Source of the DNA: Clostridium_AW sp040797845
Lineage (GTDB): Bacteria; Bacillota; Clostridia; Clostridiales; Clostridiaceae
NCBI GenBank assembly: GCA_040797845.1
Contig: JBFNFA010000011.1
Coordinates: 1 to 64,000 of the forward strand
Reading direction: 5' to 3'
Length of the DNA: 64,000 nucleotides
The notes below the pieces were generated by a model. The model did no database searches. It was not told where the DNA came from and was given only the letters and a program-made list of their open reading frames with translations. A program made the translations under genes and the position numbers. This document shows positions 18,399-27,358 of the stretch, piece after piece (position 1 is the stretch's first letter; every line of letters begins with the position of its first letter).

Positions 18399-19037
18399 TT
18401 ACTTTCTCATAAACAAATCTTTTCTCTTTAATCCATTTGATTTAATAGACTGTCTCCATCCCATTTCAGCGCCAAGTTTATATAAAACTCTTGGGAAATT
18501 TGCTGTAATAAATATATTTTCTTCTGAAGTACCTTTTAATATATTATTTGAAAGTTGTTTTAATGCTTTTTCTAAGTTCTTCTTAGGTCCATGACCGATT
18601 GTAACACTTTTTAACCCTGGGAGCATTCCACCTGCCCCAATTCCAATTCCTTGTCCCCACTTAAGCCCTGCTTTTGCGCACCAATTCTCCATTATTTCGA
18701 TTGCCAATTTATTTTGATGACCTTCATAAAATCCACAGTTCACCAAAGAATAAACTATAATATCTTTTTCCTTTATGGTTGCAAAAATCATTTCTAATTG
18801 AAGGAGATAGTTTAACAAATGAGATGGAATCCCATCTACATATAAAGGAAAAGCAAATACCAGAACATTGTATTCTGTCAGCTGTTCCATTTCTTTTATA
18901 CTCAATTGCGGTTTTCTAAAGCAATATTCAGAGATTATATTACTATCCTGCTCCAAAAAAGCTTTCAATTCTTGCAATATACAACCAGAAGCACTATCTT
19001 TAATTTTAGGGCTTCCGTTGATAAAAGCTATTTTCAT
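18399..19037 (-). CDS. Flavodoxin-like NAD(P)H-dependent oxidoreductase
   Basis: A 212-residue flavodoxin-fold protein of the NADPH-dependent FMN reductase type. It opens with the beta-strand and phosphate loop IAFINGSPKIKDSASG and has the family-like FAFPLYVDGIPSHLLNYL, which corresponds to the flavin-contacting P-x-Y/W segment. The C-terminal ~70 residues extend beyond the flavodoxin core. It overlaps the upstream gene by 4 bases, so the two are co-translated and probably act together. Physiological substrate unknown; quinones, nitro compounds or iron are common for the family. Confidence 0.75.
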   Translation of the reverse strand: MKIAFINGSPKIKDSASGCILQELKAFLEQDSNIISEYCFRKPQLSIKEMEQLTEYNVLVFAFPLYVDGIPSHLLNYLLQLEMIFATIKEKDIIVYSLVNCGFYEGHQNKLAIEIMENWCAKAGLKWGQGIGIGAGGMLPGLKSVTIGHGPKKNLEKALKQLSNNILKGTSEENIFITANFPRVLYKLGAEMGWRQSIKSNGLKRKDLFMRK

Positions 19038-19537
19038 AATATCTGCCCCTCCATTTCCTTAATACTATGAATAAATGCAACTCTACGAACATTACAATCG
19101 AAATTAATAGAATTTGCTTTTACCAACTTTTCAGCAGTTTGCTTTTCTTTTTCTGTTATATTTTCGCCGTAAAACCATACCTGCATATCTATATGATTTT
19201 CGTATCGCCTCCGATGATGCATTTCTCCGTTCCTTATTACAAAATAAGGGTGTATATAGGAAATACTTCTATCTAACACATTTTTCACAAATGGGCTAAA
19301 TCCCCCATAACAACATTTACTTATAATAATGAGCTCTTTACATCTTGATAAATATTCTCCCATATCTCCATATTTGTCCCGTATTACACAAGCTGCAGGT
19401 GTCTTTACCCAACACCCAAAGCATCCTATGCAATGCTGTATCGTTCCGTCGTCTGAAATAATCATCGCCTCATCTAATGAGTTAGGAAATAGTTTTTGAA
19501 AATCATTAATTTCTAAATCATGTATGAATAATTTCAC
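19034..19537 (-). CDS. Flavodoxin-family protein with CxGCxxC segment
   Basis: A 167-residue flavodoxin/NADPH-dependent FMN reductase-like protein that seems to lack the usual first strand and phosphate loop: it starts MKLFIHDLEINDF instead of a GSP motif. It retains a cysteine-rich stretch HCIGCFGCWVKTP (near residues 35-47), seen in clostridial flavodoxin-like iron-sulfur flavoproteins, followed by the CCYGGFSPFVKNVLDRS segment. The C-terminus is short. It is first of a two-gene operon overlapping its partner by 4 bases. It may form a heterodimer with the partner, which supplies a normal flavin site; this is inference. Confidence 0.7.
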   Translation of the reverse strand: MKLFIHDLEINDFQKLFPNSLDEAMIISDDGTIQHCIGCFGCWVKTPAACVIRDKYGDMGEYLSRCKELIIISKCCYGGFSPFVKNVLDRSISYIHPYFVIRNGEMHHRRRYENHIDMQVWFYGENITEKEKQTAEKLVKANSINFDCNVRRVAFIHSIKEMEGQIL

Positions 19538-19856
19538 TTCTCACTGCCCCTTTCAACCATAATATAAATACACCTTATTCATATTTTATCCGATGACTAC
19601 CATCCGTAATACTCCCATCTTCCGCAAGTGGGAGATATTAGAACTCTTGAGCTTCAGCGATTTAGAGTTCTTATGCTGTGCATAACGGATGCTACGTCCC
19701 TGGATAAGTTCTTCCCCTAAAGGATAAGGATTTCTAAGAAGCAAAGCTTCTAAGAACTCTCTTAATAAGCTTCAGTTGGAGTAAGTATTCCTTTTAAGCA
19801 AACTCCATCTGAAGCTAAGAATCACTTGATAAATATAGCAAATTATGTTCATTGTT
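19538..19856. other. Gene-free stretch filled by repeat family 1
   Basis: Nearly all of this stretch is repeat copy B. No ORF is supported. Confidence 0.7.
19586..19830 (+). repeat. Dispersed structured repeat, family 1, copy B (longest)
   Basis: A 245-base copy from TTATCCGATGACTAC to AATCACTTGAT. Besides the elements of copy A it has two extra nested hairpins (CTCCCA..TGGGAG and AGAACTCT..AGAGTTCT) inside the outer ATCCGT/ACGGAT stem. The last 148 bases match copy A with one mismatch. Stem arms are present or lost as whole units between copies, suggesting an RNA or single-strand fold. Confidence 0.85.
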
Positions 19857-20303
19857 TTAATGTTTTAATTGAAAATCCATATATGTAATAATGACATGTA
19901 CAATACCCAAAAGTACCGTTGGTATAATAGCTAGATAGTTATGAAGCCATATCTCAGCCAATATAAAATATCCCACTGGAATAACAGCCATTCCCAAAAG
20001 AATAAGCAAGTTTGTCTTGCCTGTAAAACAGAATATCCATAGAATATAATAAAAAATTAACATTATTGCCATAGCAATTGTATACGGACATAGAATTTCA
20101 GAAGTTTGTTTGCTTATAAGAAATATAAGCATAAAGATAAATATTACCTGACTTTCATGTTCCAAAACATCTAGAATTAAATGACTATTTATATTGTTTC
20201 CTGATACATCTGACGAAGGTATTAAAAAATAAGATATATTTGGTATCATTGGCAATAAGAAGACTATAAAACCCTTCCATGAAAAGCCAAAATCATAACT
20301 CAT
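19857..20303 (-). CDS. Small polytopic membrane protein, unknown function
   Basis: A 148-residue protein with about four hydrophobic segments (near residues 9-27, 51-64, 72-92 and 98-142) and few charged residues. I do not recognise a family. The upstream module at 20357-20434 is the same putative promoter/operator found before the glycosyltransferase at 17946 and the small membrane protein at 30339, so these three genes may be co-regulated. It ends just before repeat copy B. Confidence 0.65.
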   Translation of the reverse strand: MSYDFGFSWKGFIVFLLPMIPNISYFLIPSSDVSGNNINSHLILDVLEHESQVIFIFMLIFLISKQTSEILCPYTIAMAIMLIFYYILWIFCFTGKTNLLILLGMAVIPVGYFILAEIWLHNYLAIIPTVLLGIVHVIITYMDFQLKH

Positions 20304-20356
20304 TAGATCTTACCCCAATTCACATGATAAAAATAATCTTTACTTCACACTTTTTT

Positions 20357-20434
20357 TTACTATAGCTTACTAACTGTTCTTTTATTATATAATTAATATC
20401 TTTAAATCACTACCATAATTTACATATATTTATC
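20357..20434 (-). promoter_or_regulatory. Shared promoter/operator module (repeat family 3), copy 2
   Basis: Matches 17980-18058 over most of its length; the leftward operator-like part reads GTTAGTAAGCTATAGTAA. It sits 54 bases upstream of the 148-residue membrane protein gene. Confidence 0.6.
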
Positions 20435-20466
20435 AGAGAAATATATGTTATCTTTCCTCTATAATG

Positions 20467-20489
20467 AAAAAACCCCCTTAAGGGGGTTT
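20467..20489 (-). terminator. Terminator of the sigma-54 operon
   Basis: Perfect palindrome AAACCCCCTTAAGGGGGTTT with a T-tract on the leftward strand, placed after the SDR gene at 20527. Confidence 0.8.
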
Positions 20490-20526
20490 ACGCCAAGTTT
20501 GCTATAACTTAACATCGATTAAATTT

Positions 20527-21315
20527 TTAAAATGCTTTAACCATACCACCATCTAACAATACAGTTTGTCCTGTTAGATATGTGTTAGCTTCAGAACATA
20601 GGAAAGCAGCCAGTCTTCCATATTCATCAGGAGTACCATATCTTCCTAGAGGAATAGCTTTATTTGTATTTTCTTGAAGCTGTTCTATTGTAATACCAGC
20701 TTTTTCAGATCTAAGTTTGTCTAAATGAGCAATTCTAGCTGTTCCTATTCTTCCTGGTCCAATTACATTTACAAGTATGTTATCTTTTCCAAGCTCCTGT
20801 GATAAAGTCTTTGATAATCCAACTACTCCCATACGAAATGTATTTGACAAAATCAAATTATCCAATACAGCTTTCACAGATGAAGAAGTGGAGTTCAAAA
20901 TTCTACCGCCTTTGTTAGCTCTCATATATGGCAATACTTCCCTGATAGCTCTTATATATGATAAAAGAGTTAACTCATAGGCTTTTTGCCAAGCTTCATC
21001 ATCAAAACTATCGAATGTTCCTACTGGAGGACCTCCTGTATTATTTACAAGTGCATATATTGAACCATATTTATCTATTGTATTTTTTATTAATTTTTTG
21101 ATGTCATCATATTTAGTAATATCACCTACTGTATAAGATGGCTCAATTCCAGTAACTGCTTTTATATCTGCTTGAGCAACCTTTAACTCATCTTCAGAAG
21201 GACTAAAAAGCATTACGTTAGCTTGTTCTCTAGCAAATTCCATTGCTATGGCTTTACCTAATCCGGCACTTGAAGCCATTACAATTGCTGTTTTGTTCCT
21301 TAATCCTAAGTCCAT
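20527..21315 (-). CDS. Short-chain dehydrogenase/reductase
   Basis: A 262-residue SDR. The glycine-rich loop reads ASSAGLGKAIAMEF (the TGxxxGIG position is altered to SSAGLG) and NNTGG replaces NNAG. A serine-rich stretch ILNSTSSSVKA follows, and the canonical YxxxK is replaced by SNTFRMGVVGLSKTL, so Tyr is absent. This matches the divergent SDR subgroup, in which the catalytic Tyr is often displaced. The C-terminus YLTGQTVLLDGG is normal. Last gene of the leftward sigma-54 operon after the FAH-family and aminotransferase genes; probably reduces or oxidises a catabolic intermediate. Confidence 0.85.
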   Translation of the reverse strand: MDLGLRNKTAIVMASSAGLGKAIAMEFAREQANVMLFSPSEDELKVAQADIKAVTGIEPSYTVGDITKYDDIKKLIKNTIDKYGSIYALVNNTGGPPVGTFDSFDDEAWQKAYELTLLSYIRAIREVLPYMRANKGGRILNSTSSSVKAVLDNLILSNTFRMGVVGLSKTLSQELGKDNILVNVIGPGRIGTARIAHLDKLRSEKAGITIEQLQENTNKAIPLGRYGTPDEYGRLAAFLCSEANTYLTGQTVLLDGGMVKAF

Positions 21316-21336
21316 TATCAGTACCCTCCATTGTTT

Positions 21337-22212
21337 TTATAATTTTTTATCGATAACTGGATTAACTAATTTTTCAAATCCATCAATCCAGCACTCAATA
21401 ACATCGCCATGATTAATGTGAACAGCTCTAGGTGTACCAGTTGAAATAATATCGCCTGGGAACATTTTCATAACCTTTGAGTGGAATGAAACTAAATAAT
21501 CTGGTGGAAAAGTCATATTGCTTACAGTATTTTGTGCTATGATTTTTCCATTTAATACAGTAGCTACTTTTAGTTTTAAAATGTCTTCAACCTCATCAGG
21601 AGTAATCAATTGTGGTCCAAAGCTAAAGAAGGTTTCAAAGCTTTTAGAACGTGTTAAATATCTAGGATTTTTTCTTAAAATATCTTCTGCTGTCATATCA
21701 ATTATTGTTGTAAAACCTGCAATAACACTAGTCCAATCTTCTCTCTCAACATTTTCACATTCCTTACCAAAAATCACTCCCAATTCTGCTTCTCCAGTGG
21801 TTTTTTCAGATTGAAGAGGTATTTTTATTGTATCTCCATGTCCAATAATAGTTGTATCAGGCTTAAAAAAGCTAGCAGGTTCTGTATTAGGAGCTTTCTC
21901 AGCTAAATCAGATGCATGTTCTACATAATTAAGTCCTATACCGAAAATTTTTCTTGGATGACGATATAATGGAGCAAATTTAGCTTTCTCAAAAGGAATA
22001 ACCTCTTCCTTCAACTCTTCTAATTCTTCTTTACCACCAGCACGATACCAATTGTTTATCTCTTCAAGTTGGCCAAGTTTAATAATTTCAAAGGTATCAG
22101 TACTCCAACTCCTATTAAATTTTTCATTTACTGAACCTACAGGTATAACACCCTTGGAAGTTATAATACCTGATACTTCCAAGCCATATAATTTTATTGT
22201 TGATAATCTCAT
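21337..22212 (-). CDS. Fumarylacetoacetate hydrolase-family protein
   Basis: A 291-residue FAH-fold enzyme. The core motifs are FGIGLNYVEHASDL, FFKPDTTIIGHGDTI, the metal-binding EAELGVIFGKEC, TTIIDMTAEDIL, KSFETFFSFGPQL and ISTGTPRAVHINHGDVIE. The family includes hydrolases, decarboxylases and hydratases of 2-oxo acids, all Mg-dependent. An N-terminal domain of about 80 residues is present as in acylpyruvase- and fumarylacetoacetase-like forms. It lies 21 bases upstream of the SDR gene, in the operon driven by the sigma-54 promoter. Together with the aminotransferase it suggests breakdown of an amino acid through a 2-oxo acid; the exact substrate is not readable. Confidence 0.85.
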   Translation of the reverse strand: MRLSTIKLYGLEVSGIITSKGVIPVGSVNEKFNRSWSTDTFEIIKLGQLEEINNWYRAGGKEELEELKEEVIPFEKAKFAPLYRHPRKIFGIGLNYVEHASDLAEKAPNTEPASFFKPDTTIIGHGDTIKIPLQSEKTTGEAELGVIFGKECENVEREDWTSVIAGFTTIIDMTAEDILRKNPRYLTRSKSFETFFSFGPQLITPDEVEDILKLKVATVLNGKIIAQNTVSNMTFPPDYLVSFHSKVMKMFPGDIISTGTPRAVHINHGDVIECWIDGFEKLVNPVIDKKL

Positions 22213-22298
22213 ATTATATTCCTCCCTATACTTAAAAATTATCTAACATATTGTAATTTTAGTTTTGCTTAGTTTAAGTCTCTACAAAGGAATTTTCA

Positions 22299-23495
22299 TT
22301 AAAAATTGTCAAGTTTTTTTAATGCTTTTTCTATTTGATTTAATCCCTTTTCAATATCTTCAATAGAAGTAGCATATGATAATCTAATATATCCTTCAGC
22401 AGCAAAGGCTTCTCCAGGAACTACCGCAACATGAGCTTCATCAAGTAAAAAATTAGCTACATCCATTGCACTGTTTATTATCTTATTTCCTGCCTTCTTT
22501 CCATACAATCCCTTAACATTTGGGAAAACATAAAATGCACCTTTAGGCATATTACAGTTAATACCATTAAGTGAATTAAGCCTATCTAAAATATATTTGC
22601 GTCTCTTGTCATATTCAGCCACCATTGAATTATAATCTTTGTTATACAGTAATGCATACAATCCAGCCTTTTGTGTAATGGAATTAGCATTTCCTGTTAC
22701 ATGTCCCTGAAGGTTGTTAATTGCCTTCATAACATCAACTGGTCCTGCTCCAAAACCAAGTCTCCACCCAGTCATTGCGTAAGCTTTTGACCAACCGTTG
22801 ATAGTCACTGTAAGTTCTTTAATTTCCGGACTAAGACTTGCTATGCTTACATGCTTTTCGCTATCATAAATCAACTTTTCATAAATTTCATCTGCAATAA
22901 TAAATATCTGGTTTTTTACTGCTAATTCAGCAATTTCCTCTAAAACATCTCTTCCGTAAATTGCACCTGTAGGATTGTTTGGCGTGTTTAATATAATAAC
23001 TTTGGTCTTTGAAGTTATCTTCTCTGCTATAGCCTGTGGTTCAAGTTCAAAATTATTTGCTTCCGATGTCTCTACTAAAACCGGAGTAGCTCCAACCATC
23101 TTCACCTGCTCTGTGTAGCTTACCCAGCAAGGTGTAGGAATGATCACTTCATCTCCAGGACAGCATAAAGCTAGTAATACATTATAAATTATCTGTTTCC
23201 CACCGGTGGATACCACAACCTCTTCAGGACTGTATTCTATTTCATTTTCATTTTTCAGTTTTAAACAAATTGCATCTTTAAGTTCTTTAATCCCTGACAC
23301 AGGAGTGTATCTTGTAAAGTTTTCTTCAATAGCTTTTATAGCAGCTTCTTTTATTGTTTCTGGAGTATTAAAATCCGGCTCTCCCTGAGCAAATGAAACA
23401 ATATCAATTCCTTCTTTGGTAAGCTTTTTTGCCTTTTCTCCAATTGCTAAAGTCATAGATGGAGAAATATTGTTTGCAACAAATGACGTTCTCAT
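22299..23495 (-). CDS. PLP-dependent class I aminotransferase (AspC-like)
   Basis: A 398-residue fold-type I aminotransferase of the aspartate aminotransferase Ib kind: AQGEPDFNTPETIKEAA (substrate loop), NTPNNPTGAIYG, the PLP-phenol contact in ADEIYEKL, the PLP lysine in SKAYAMTGWRLGFG and the C-terminal substrate Arg in EGYIRLSYATS. It is first in a leftward operon with the FAH-family protein and the SDR. A -24/-12 sigma-54 promoter lies about 65 bases upstream of the start. A biosynthetic AspC would not normally be sigma-54 dependent, so a catabolic role is likely. Amino acid specificity unknown. Confidence 0.9.
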   Translation of the reverse strand: MRTSFVANNISPSMTLAIGEKAKKLTKEGIDIVSFAQGEPDFNTPETIKEAAIKAIEENFTRYTPVSGIKELKDAICLKLKNENEIEYSPEEVVVSTGGKQIIYNVLLALCCPGDEVIIPTPCWVSYTEQVKMVGATPVLVETSEANNFELEPQAIAEKITSKTKVIILNTPNNPTGAIYGRDVLEEIAELAVKNQIFIIADEIYEKLIYDSEKHVSIASLSPEIKELTVTINGWSKAYAMTGWRLGFGAGPVDVMKAINNLQGHVTGNANSITQKAGLYALLYNKDYNSMVAEYDKRRKYILDRLNSLNGINCNMPKGAFYVFPNVKGLYGKKAGNKIINSAMDVANFLLDEAHVAVVPGEAFAAEGYIRLSYATSIEDIEKGLNQIEKALKKLDNF

Positions 23496-23558
23496 TTAAC
23501 TAACTACCTCCTTACTCTAATATTTTTTATCTAATTACAATTACATATATTTTTATCA

Positions 23559-23574
23559 GCAATTTTTATGCCAA
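23559..23574 (-). promoter_or_regulatory. Sigma-54 (-24/-12) promoter
   Basis: Read leftward: TTGGCATAAAAATTGC. The GG and GC dinucleotides are separated by exactly 10 bases, as the consensus TGGCAC-N5-TTGC demands. Predicted start near 23547, about 50 bases before the aminotransferase gene. Confidence 0.85.
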
Positions 23575-23760
23575 TTGATATTAAATATTTAAATTTAGAG
23601 ATTCCCATCCATGTATATTCTATAGACAGCTTTTAAACGTAATTCACTTATTGCAATGACATTAGCTATAAATACATAAAGTAAATCTGTGATTTATAAA
23701 CAAAAAAATTAACAAATTACATCTATTGCTTATCAGTTCTCTTTTCTTAGTTTTAAATAT

Positions 23761-23820
23761 TTTTCTCACTTTCGGGAAGTATTTCTCGCGTTTAGGAATA
23801 TATTTCTTATTATCAAGAAT
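23761..23820. promoter_or_regulatory. Three tandem putative enhancer sites for the sigma-54 activator
   Basis: Three consecutive ~20-base units, each with a TTTCT(C/T)...GGAA or AGAA inverted pattern (TTTCTCACTTTCGGGAA, TTTCTCGCGTTTAGGAA, TTTCTTATTATCAAGAA), starting at 23762, 23782 and 23803. They lie about 190-250 bases upstream of the -24 element and just before the activator gene, where upstream activating sequences belong. Confidence 0.6.
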
Positions 23821-23887
23821 ATTTTAAAGGAATTTATGAAATTTTATATAATCTTTTACATAGAAGATTATATAAGAGGTGAGTATA

Positions 23888-25726
23888 TTGCCTATTTTAA
23901 AAAGTAAAGAAATCCAAAGTTTTGCCCAACAGGTTGCAGAAGCTATTAGTTCAGTTTTAGATATCGATATTACAATTGTAGATACCGATATGACAAGAAT
24001 TGCTGGTACCGGAGCATATTATAAGGATGTTAACACTATATTACCTGAAAGCTATACATTTCAAAAAGTTTTAAGCAGTGGCAAAAAGTGTTTTATATCA
24101 AACCCTGGTAGTTCAGAAACCTGTAAAAATTGTATTAAAAAAGATATCTGCCAGGAAAAAGCCACAATGCTTATCCCTGTCACAGTTGATGGAGAGACAG
24201 TAGCTGCAATAGGCTTACTTGCTCTTACAGCTGAACATGCAAATAAAGTCTTAAATAACTATGAAAAGTATTTAAATTACATGGAAAAAATGTCTGACTT
24301 ATTAGCTGCAAAGATAAAAAATGAAATAATGATTAAACAAATCTTATTGCTGGCCCAAAATCTTAGTGCAATAACCGAAGCTTATACTGATGGTATAATC
24401 TCAATTAACTCCCATGGAGTAGTAACACATTTTAATCGACATGCTGAAATTATTTTAGGAATAAGAGCAGATTCAATATTAAATAAAAACTATGAGGACA
24501 AAGTAACCTGCGATTCTATTACAAAAACATTAGAAACTGGAGTATCTTTAGATTCAGTACATTCCATTTTTAAAACTATTGATCATAAAATTCCAGTAAT
24601 ATTAACCATACAACCAATTAAATATAACCATATAACTCAAGGCATTGTATGCTTTTTTCAGGAATTGAATACAACCAGAAAAAAATTTGAATCTTTTACA
24701 TTAGCTAATACAAGGTACACCTTTGATTATATAAAAGGCGACAGTTCTTCAATTGAAAAAGTAAAAGACTTGGCTAAAACAATAGCTCCATCTGATTCAA
24801 CTGCACTTTTATTGGGTGAAAGTGGTACCGGAAAAGAATTATTTGCAAGGGCAATTCACTCATCAAGCAAAAGAAGCCATATGCCTTTTGTAACCATTAA
24901 TTGCAGCGCAATACCTGATACTTTGTTAGAAAGTGAACTATTTGGATATGAAGGTGGCTCTTTTACAGGAGCAAATAAAAATGGTAAACCTGGGAAATTC
25001 GAATTAGCGCATCAAGGTACACTTTTTTTAGATGAAATAGGTGATATGCCTTTAAGCTTACAGCCTAAAATTCTTAGAGTCCTTCAGGAAAAGGTTATTG
25101 AAAGAGTTGGAGGGACTACATCTTCACCTGTAGATGTAAGAATTATTGTAGCTACACATAGAAATTTACAAGAACTTATTAAGAAAAATCTATTTAGACA
25201 GGACTTATATTATAGGATCAATGTTATTCCTATAAACTTACCTCCATTAAGACAAAGAGAAGAAGATATTATCCCTCTATCCAGATATTTTTTAAAAAAA
25301 TATGCTAATTTACTATCAAAGGATATTAGTGATTTTGAACAGGATACTATTATAAAATTAATAAATTATCATTGGCCAGGTAATGTAAGAGAATTAGAAA
25401 ATGCTATAGAATATGCTGTTAACATAGAAACAGGTCACCTTATTTCACCATTTAATTTACCTGAATTAATACTATCTTCTCAATCACATGTAAATAATGA
25501 ATCAAAAGATATTTCACATGAAGAACCTGTACCAATTTTAGATAGCTCTCTAAAAATAGCAATCAATGAATCTGAAAGGCAACAAATTATTAATGCACTT
25601 TCTGTATATGGATATTCAACTAAAGGTAAGAAAAAAGCTGCTGAATATTTAGGTATCGGACTAAGTACCCTATATAGAAAAATTAAAGAATTAAATATAA
25701 ACTTTAATTCAGAAGGTATCTCCTAA
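23888..25726 (+). CDS. Sigma-54-dependent transcriptional activator (PAS-AAA-Fis)
   Basis: An enhancer-binding protein of 612 residues. The N-terminal ~160 residues form a sensory domain with a cysteine group (CKNCIKKDIC) that could bind a metal or cluster. A PAS domain follows (about 165-275), then the AAA+ core with Walker A GESGTGKE, the sigma-54 contact loop GSFTGA (one change from GAFTGA), Walker B LFLDEIGDM and the R-finger region, and a C-terminal Fis helix-turn-helix (KKAAEYLGIGLSTLYRK). The frame opens at GTG 23879, but AGAGGTG overlaps it and TTG 23888 is better spaced. It is divergent from the aminotransferase operon, its probable target. Confidence 0.93.
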   Translation: MPILKSKEIQSFAQQVAEAISSVLDIDITIVDTDMTRIAGTGAYYKDVNTILPESYTFQKVLSSGKKCFISNPGSSETCKNCIKKDICQEKATMLIPVTVDGETVAAIGLLALTAEHANKVLNNYEKYLNYMEKMSDLLAAKIKNEIMIKQILLLAQNLSAITEAYTDGIISINSHGVVTHFNRHAEIILGIRADSILNKNYEDKVTCDSITKTLETGVSLDSVHSIFKTIDHKIPVILTIQPIKYNHITQGIVCFFQELNTTRKKFESFTLANTRYTFDYIKGDSSSIEKVKDLAKTIAPSDSTALLLGESGTGKELFARAIHSSSKRSHMPFVTINCSAIPDTLLESELFGYEGGSFTGANKNGKPGKFELAHQGTLFLDEIGDMPLSLQPKILRVLQEKVIERVGGTTSSPVDVRIIVATHRNLQELIKKNLFRQDLYYRINVIPINLPPLRQREEDIIPLSRYFLKKYANLLSKDISDFEQDTIIKLINYHWPGNVRELENAIEYAVNIETGHLISPFNLPELILSSQSHVNNESKDISHEEPVPILDSSLKIAINESERQQIINALSVYGYSTKGKKKAAEYLGIGLSTLYRKIKELNINFNSEGIS

Positions 25727-25768
25727 TTTCATATAACTACTGGGGGCTTTTTTAACTCACAACAAGAA

Positions 25769-25795
25769 GAAATCGGGATAATTATTCCCGATTTC
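25769..25795. terminator. Hairpin after the sigma-54 activator gene
   Basis: A 10-bp perfect stem GAAATCGGGA/TCCCGATTTC with a 7-base loop but no T-tract; a weak candidate terminator between convergent genes. Confidence 0.4.
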
Positions 25796-25885
25796 AGACT
25801 CCGAGTAGACGAATAATTTAATTGACAACTCTACCATAATAATTATCTATAACTGTCTCCAGAATAAATCCAATAATGGCTGTAA

Positions 25886-27214
25886 TTAATCATGATATTG
25901 CGTTGTGTTTTGGCTATGTATAGTATTCTTTGCTCTTGAAAGAAATAAATTATACACTGGCAATATATATAAATAACAAGCTGCTAAAATAGAAGTTGTT
26001 GGTGCTGATATTGTAGCTAATGGGACAGCTCCTGCAATAGACCAAGGTATAAGTGGCGCAACAACAACGGCTGTATTTTCTAATGAATTTGCCATTTGGT
26101 AATTGTCAGGTATAACCTTATTGCATAACTGATGAGTTAGTATAATAGTCAAAGTCTGATTACAGCTTATCATGCTTGTGAAAAATGAAGTTATAGCAAT
26201 ACTACCAAATGGGGTAACTATATTTGAAAGACTATTAATACGTTTTTTTATACCCTCTAATAAGCCTGTTTCTTCAAAAATACTAGCATATGAAGATGAT
26301 AAACATACAATGGCAGAAACTTTTAGCATAGATTGAATACCGCCACCATTTAGCATGGTAGCAAGTTCTGCATTAGATGATTGATATCCTGTAATAAACA
26401 TTTTAAAGAGTGAGGTAAACTCAACTTTTTGAATTAAGATACAAATAATACTACCGAGTATGATACTTAAAGCCATGGTGATTTTTACATTTACCTTAAA
26501 TATAGACAGTGCAATGATTATTATAGCAGGTAAAATAGTGACCCAATGCAAATTGAAATTATCTCCAAACAAGCTTCTAATTTCAAGTGGCGCACCTTTA
26601 CTCTCTAATAAAAAACCAGCAATCAGATAAACTGCACATGTTAATATAAATGGTATAATTGAAGTTTTAATCATAAGTTGAATGTTTTTATAAATATCTG
26701 TTCCTGTTAGTTCACTTATTAGTAATGCACTTGTCGACATCGGAGAACATCTATCACCAAAATAGATTCCAGATAATATAGCTCCCCCCACCAATATTTT
26801 GTTTGCGCCTATGGCATTTGCCATGGTCATGCAAATTACACCCATGGTAGCAGCCGTTCCAAATGAAGTTCCCGTAAGTATAGATAATATGCAGCAAAGT
26901 AAAAATGTTATGAGAATAAAGACTTCTGGAATAATCAATTTTGTAGAATAATAAATAATAAAGGATATTGTTCCTGATGCGCGCCATACTGCTGTAAGTA
27001 TGCCAATCATTAAAAATATAATCAATATATTTTTAACTGTTTTTATGCCTTTGAAAGATATATGTATCATATGTTTTGCTGTATTATTCTTCGCTAAACC
27101 ATATGAGAAGAAGATAATAAACCCGAATAATAGAGCATACAGAATTGATAAATTAAATACTATGGAAACCAAGAGGCCAATAATAAACGTGCCAAGAATC
27201 GCTGACTCTAACAT
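25886..27214 (-). CDS. NhaC-family Na+/H+ antiporter
   Basis: A 442-residue membrane protein with about eleven hydrophobic segments and the NhaC signatures ILTGTSFGTAATMGV and GAILSGIYFGDRCSPMSTS. Later it has SMISCNQTLTIILTHQL and TAVVVAPLIPWSIAGAVPL. NhaC relatives exchange Na+ for protons, or malate/lactate in the MleN type. The gene is divergent from a LysR regulator with an inverted repeat in between, so a substrate-responsive organic-acid antiporter is as likely as general Na+ homeostasis. Confidence 0.88.
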   Translation of the reverse strand: MLESAILGTFIIGLLVSIVFNLSILYALLFGFIIFFSYGLAKNNTAKHMIHISFKGIKTVKNILIIFLMIGILTAVWRASGTISFIIYYSTKLIIPEVFILITFLLCCILSILTGTSFGTAATMGVICMTMANAIGANKILVGGAILSGIYFGDRCSPMSTSALLISELTGTDIYKNIQLMIKTSIIPFILTCAVYLIAGFLLESKGAPLEIRSLFGDNFNLHWVTILPAIIIIALSIFKVNVKITMALSIILGSIICILIQKVEFTSLFKMFITGYQSSNAELATMLNGGGIQSMLKVSAIVCLSSSYASIFEETGLLEGIKKRINSLSNIVTPFGSIAITSFFTSMISCNQTLTIILTHQLCNKVIPDNYQMANSLENTAVVVAPLIPWSIAGAVPLATISAPTTSILAACYLYILPVYNLFLSRAKNTIHSQNTTQYHD

Positions 27215-27306
27215 ACAATTTCCTCCATTTATTAAAACAATTCTTTCTATCCATAATGATACAATATGAAAAAAAACTTGTCTAACTGTTGTTTTTGATT
27301 TATAAT

Positions 27307-27322
27307 ACAGTAAAAATACTGT
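27307..27322. promoter_or_regulatory. Inverted repeat in the nhaC/lysR intergenic region
   Basis: ACAGTA-AAAA-TACTGT, a perfect 6-4-6 dyad directly after a TATAAT at 27301-27306. A plausible LysR binding site. Confidence 0.45.
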
Positions 27323-27358
27323 GATTCATATGTATTATAACAGAAAAGAGGTGTAATG

